From NCBI GenBank assembly GCA_030689875.1, contig JAUYHR010000167.1, forward strand, positions 1-5,096: DNA of 5,096 nucleotides. Direction: 5' to 3'. Positions 4,076 to 5,096 of the stretch are shown piece by piece. How positions within the stretch are numbered: position 1 is the stretch's first letter; every line of letters starts with the position of its first letter. Made by a program: the position numbers and the translations under genes. Source of the DNA: Nanobdellota archaeon (GTDB lineage Archaea; Nanobdellota; Nanobdellia; Pacearchaeales; GW2011-AR1). The notes below the pieces were generated by a model. The model ran no database searches. It was not told where the DNA came from and saw only the letters and a list, made by a program, of their open reading frames with translations.

Positions 4076-5096
4076 ATGAAAAAAGGTGTTGTCTTATTTG
4101 GATTTTTTGTTTTAATATTTATTTTGCCATTTATATCTTCGCTGAACCAAACTTCTAATTTAGATGCAGTAAAATGTATAGAAGATAAAGTTCAGGAAAA
4201 AGAGTGTTCAACATTCGGTCTTGAAAGTAAAATTTTTGCTTTGCTCTCAACAGGTCAGTGTGAAGCGGACGTTTTAGCGGCAGATTCTAACGACGAGTGT
4301 TTTGTTCCGGTAAATGCGAATTCATGCGAACTAAAAACAACCTCTCAGGCAGTTTTAGCTATAGATGAAGGCGGTTCAGCAAATACAGATAAATATGCTT
4401 CGTGGCTTTTAGCGCAAAACAAAACAGCGTCGGGAATTGACTGGCTTTTGCAAATTGAAACTTCAGAGCCGGCGTCGTGTACCCTTGAAGATTTAAATGC
4501 GGATACATATCAAGTTTCTATAGATCAAGACAAAAAACTTTCTTTGTCGGGAGCAAATTGTCTAAGTCTTGATTCTTCTGGATACTGGTTGCAAATAAAT
4601 CCCCAATGTCAGCAACAGGAATTTACAGTTTCATGCGATAAAGCTTTTCAGGTGAATTTATTATTTAAAAAACAATTATCCTCAACAATTTATGTTTTTG
4701 ATGAAAGCGTAAAATCAGAAACGGCGGGAGGAACAGATTTTATCAAAGCGCGAGAATCTTTATGTTTTAAAAAAGGAAATTCCTGCGACTATGAAGGAAG
4801 CTTGTGGGCGACTCTTATTTTAAAAAAACTTGGCAAAGATGTTTCTTCTTATCTTCCTTACTTAATTGTTTTTGAAGAGGACAATGAAAAATTTTTGCCG
4901 GAATCTTTTTTATATTTTTTGACCGCTGAACAGGATTTTAAAACAGAATTATTAGCAAAACAAATAGGTGACAGATACTGGGATGAAGCTTACGACAGAT
5001 ATTACGACACTGCCTTGGCTTTAATGGGTGTTTCCAGCGAGCAGACAGACGCAAAAGACAATGCAGTAAACTGGCTTGCAGAAGTTCAGGGCGACG
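4076..5096 (+). CDS. Secreted cysteine-rich protein with alpha/alpha toroid-like helical repeats, 3' end beyond the window
   Basis: The frame is open from ATG 4076 to the right edge (340 complete codons). Residues 1-22 form a signal peptide: MKKGVV, a long hydrophobic core, then FISS before LNQ. The mature part has eleven cysteines (34, 44, 62, 75, 84, 135, 162, 178, 187, 230, 237), suggesting disulfides and an extracellular location, and two N-x-T sequons (N24, N115). Three segments look like helical hairpins of prenyltransferase/terpenoid-cyclase or alpha-2-macroglobulin thioester-domain toroids. They are TTSQAVLAIDEGG…ASWLLAQ (88-114), EGSLWATLILKKLGKD…YLPYLI (240-264) and YYDTALALMG…AVNWLAEVQ (309-338). 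The first two are separated by a probably beta-rich insert (about 120-230). I recall similar secreted proteins in Pacearchaeota and Woesearchaeota, without an assigned role. No catalytic function can be claimed. The start is supported by the signal peptide and the TATA spacing. Confidence 0.85.
   Translation, partial: MKKGVVLFGFFVLIFILPFISSLNQTSNLDAVKCIEDKVQEKECSTFGLESKIFALLSTGQCEADVLAADSNDECFVPVNANSCELKTTSQAVLAIDEGGSANTDKYASWLLAQNKTASGIDWLLQIETSEPASCTLEDLNADTYQVSIDQDKKLSLSGANCLSLDSSGYWLQINPQCQQQEFTVSCDKAFQVNLLFKKQLSSTIYVFDESVKSETAGGTDFIKARESLCFKKGNSCDYEGSLWATLILKKLGKDVSSYLPYLIVFEEDNEKFLPESFLYFLTAEQDFKTELLAKQIGDRYWDEAYDRYYDTALALMGVSSEQTDAKDNAVNWLAEVQGD

Overview
The window looks like a piece of an AT-rich archaeal chromosome, most likely from a DPANN lineage (Pacearchaeota/Woesearchaeota/Nanoarchaeota type). 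The reasons are an archaeal sliding clamp (PCNA) next to an archaeo-eukaryotic primase, archaeal TATA boxes at a fixed distance from start codons, a mostly Shine-Dalgarno-free start context, and secreted or membrane proteins of the sort common in these small archaea. The lineage is an inference from protein style; no rRNA is present.

Layout. Positions 1-141 (minus) hold the N-terminal end of a membrane-anchored protein that runs off the left edge; its start is unclear and may be broken. Positions 231-1679 (minus) encode a 482-residue exported protein with a signal peptide, a DxDxDG calcium-type loop, a charged coiled coil and a beta-strand-rich C-terminal half resembling an outer-membrane barrel. 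Positions 1748-2482 (minus) encode PCNA. Positions 2570-3853 (plus) encode a DNA primase with a PriS catalytic core and a C-terminal PriL-like module. A 222-base gap (3854-4075) follows, with terminator-like T-runs, several inverted repeats and an antisense TATA box. From 4076 to the right edge (plus) is the start of a large, cysteine-rich secreted protein with helical-repeat (alpha/alpha toroid-like) segments.

How it fits together. PCNA and primase are transcribed divergently from an 87-base shared promoter region, so the two replication genes could be controlled together. They are flanked on both sides by cell-surface or exported proteins. All four complete starts have a TATA box centred 25.5-26.5 bases upstream of the ATG, which predicts leaderless mRNAs. 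The most notable protein observation is that the C-terminal module of the primase appears to lack every cysteine expected to bind the PriL iron-sulfur cluster.
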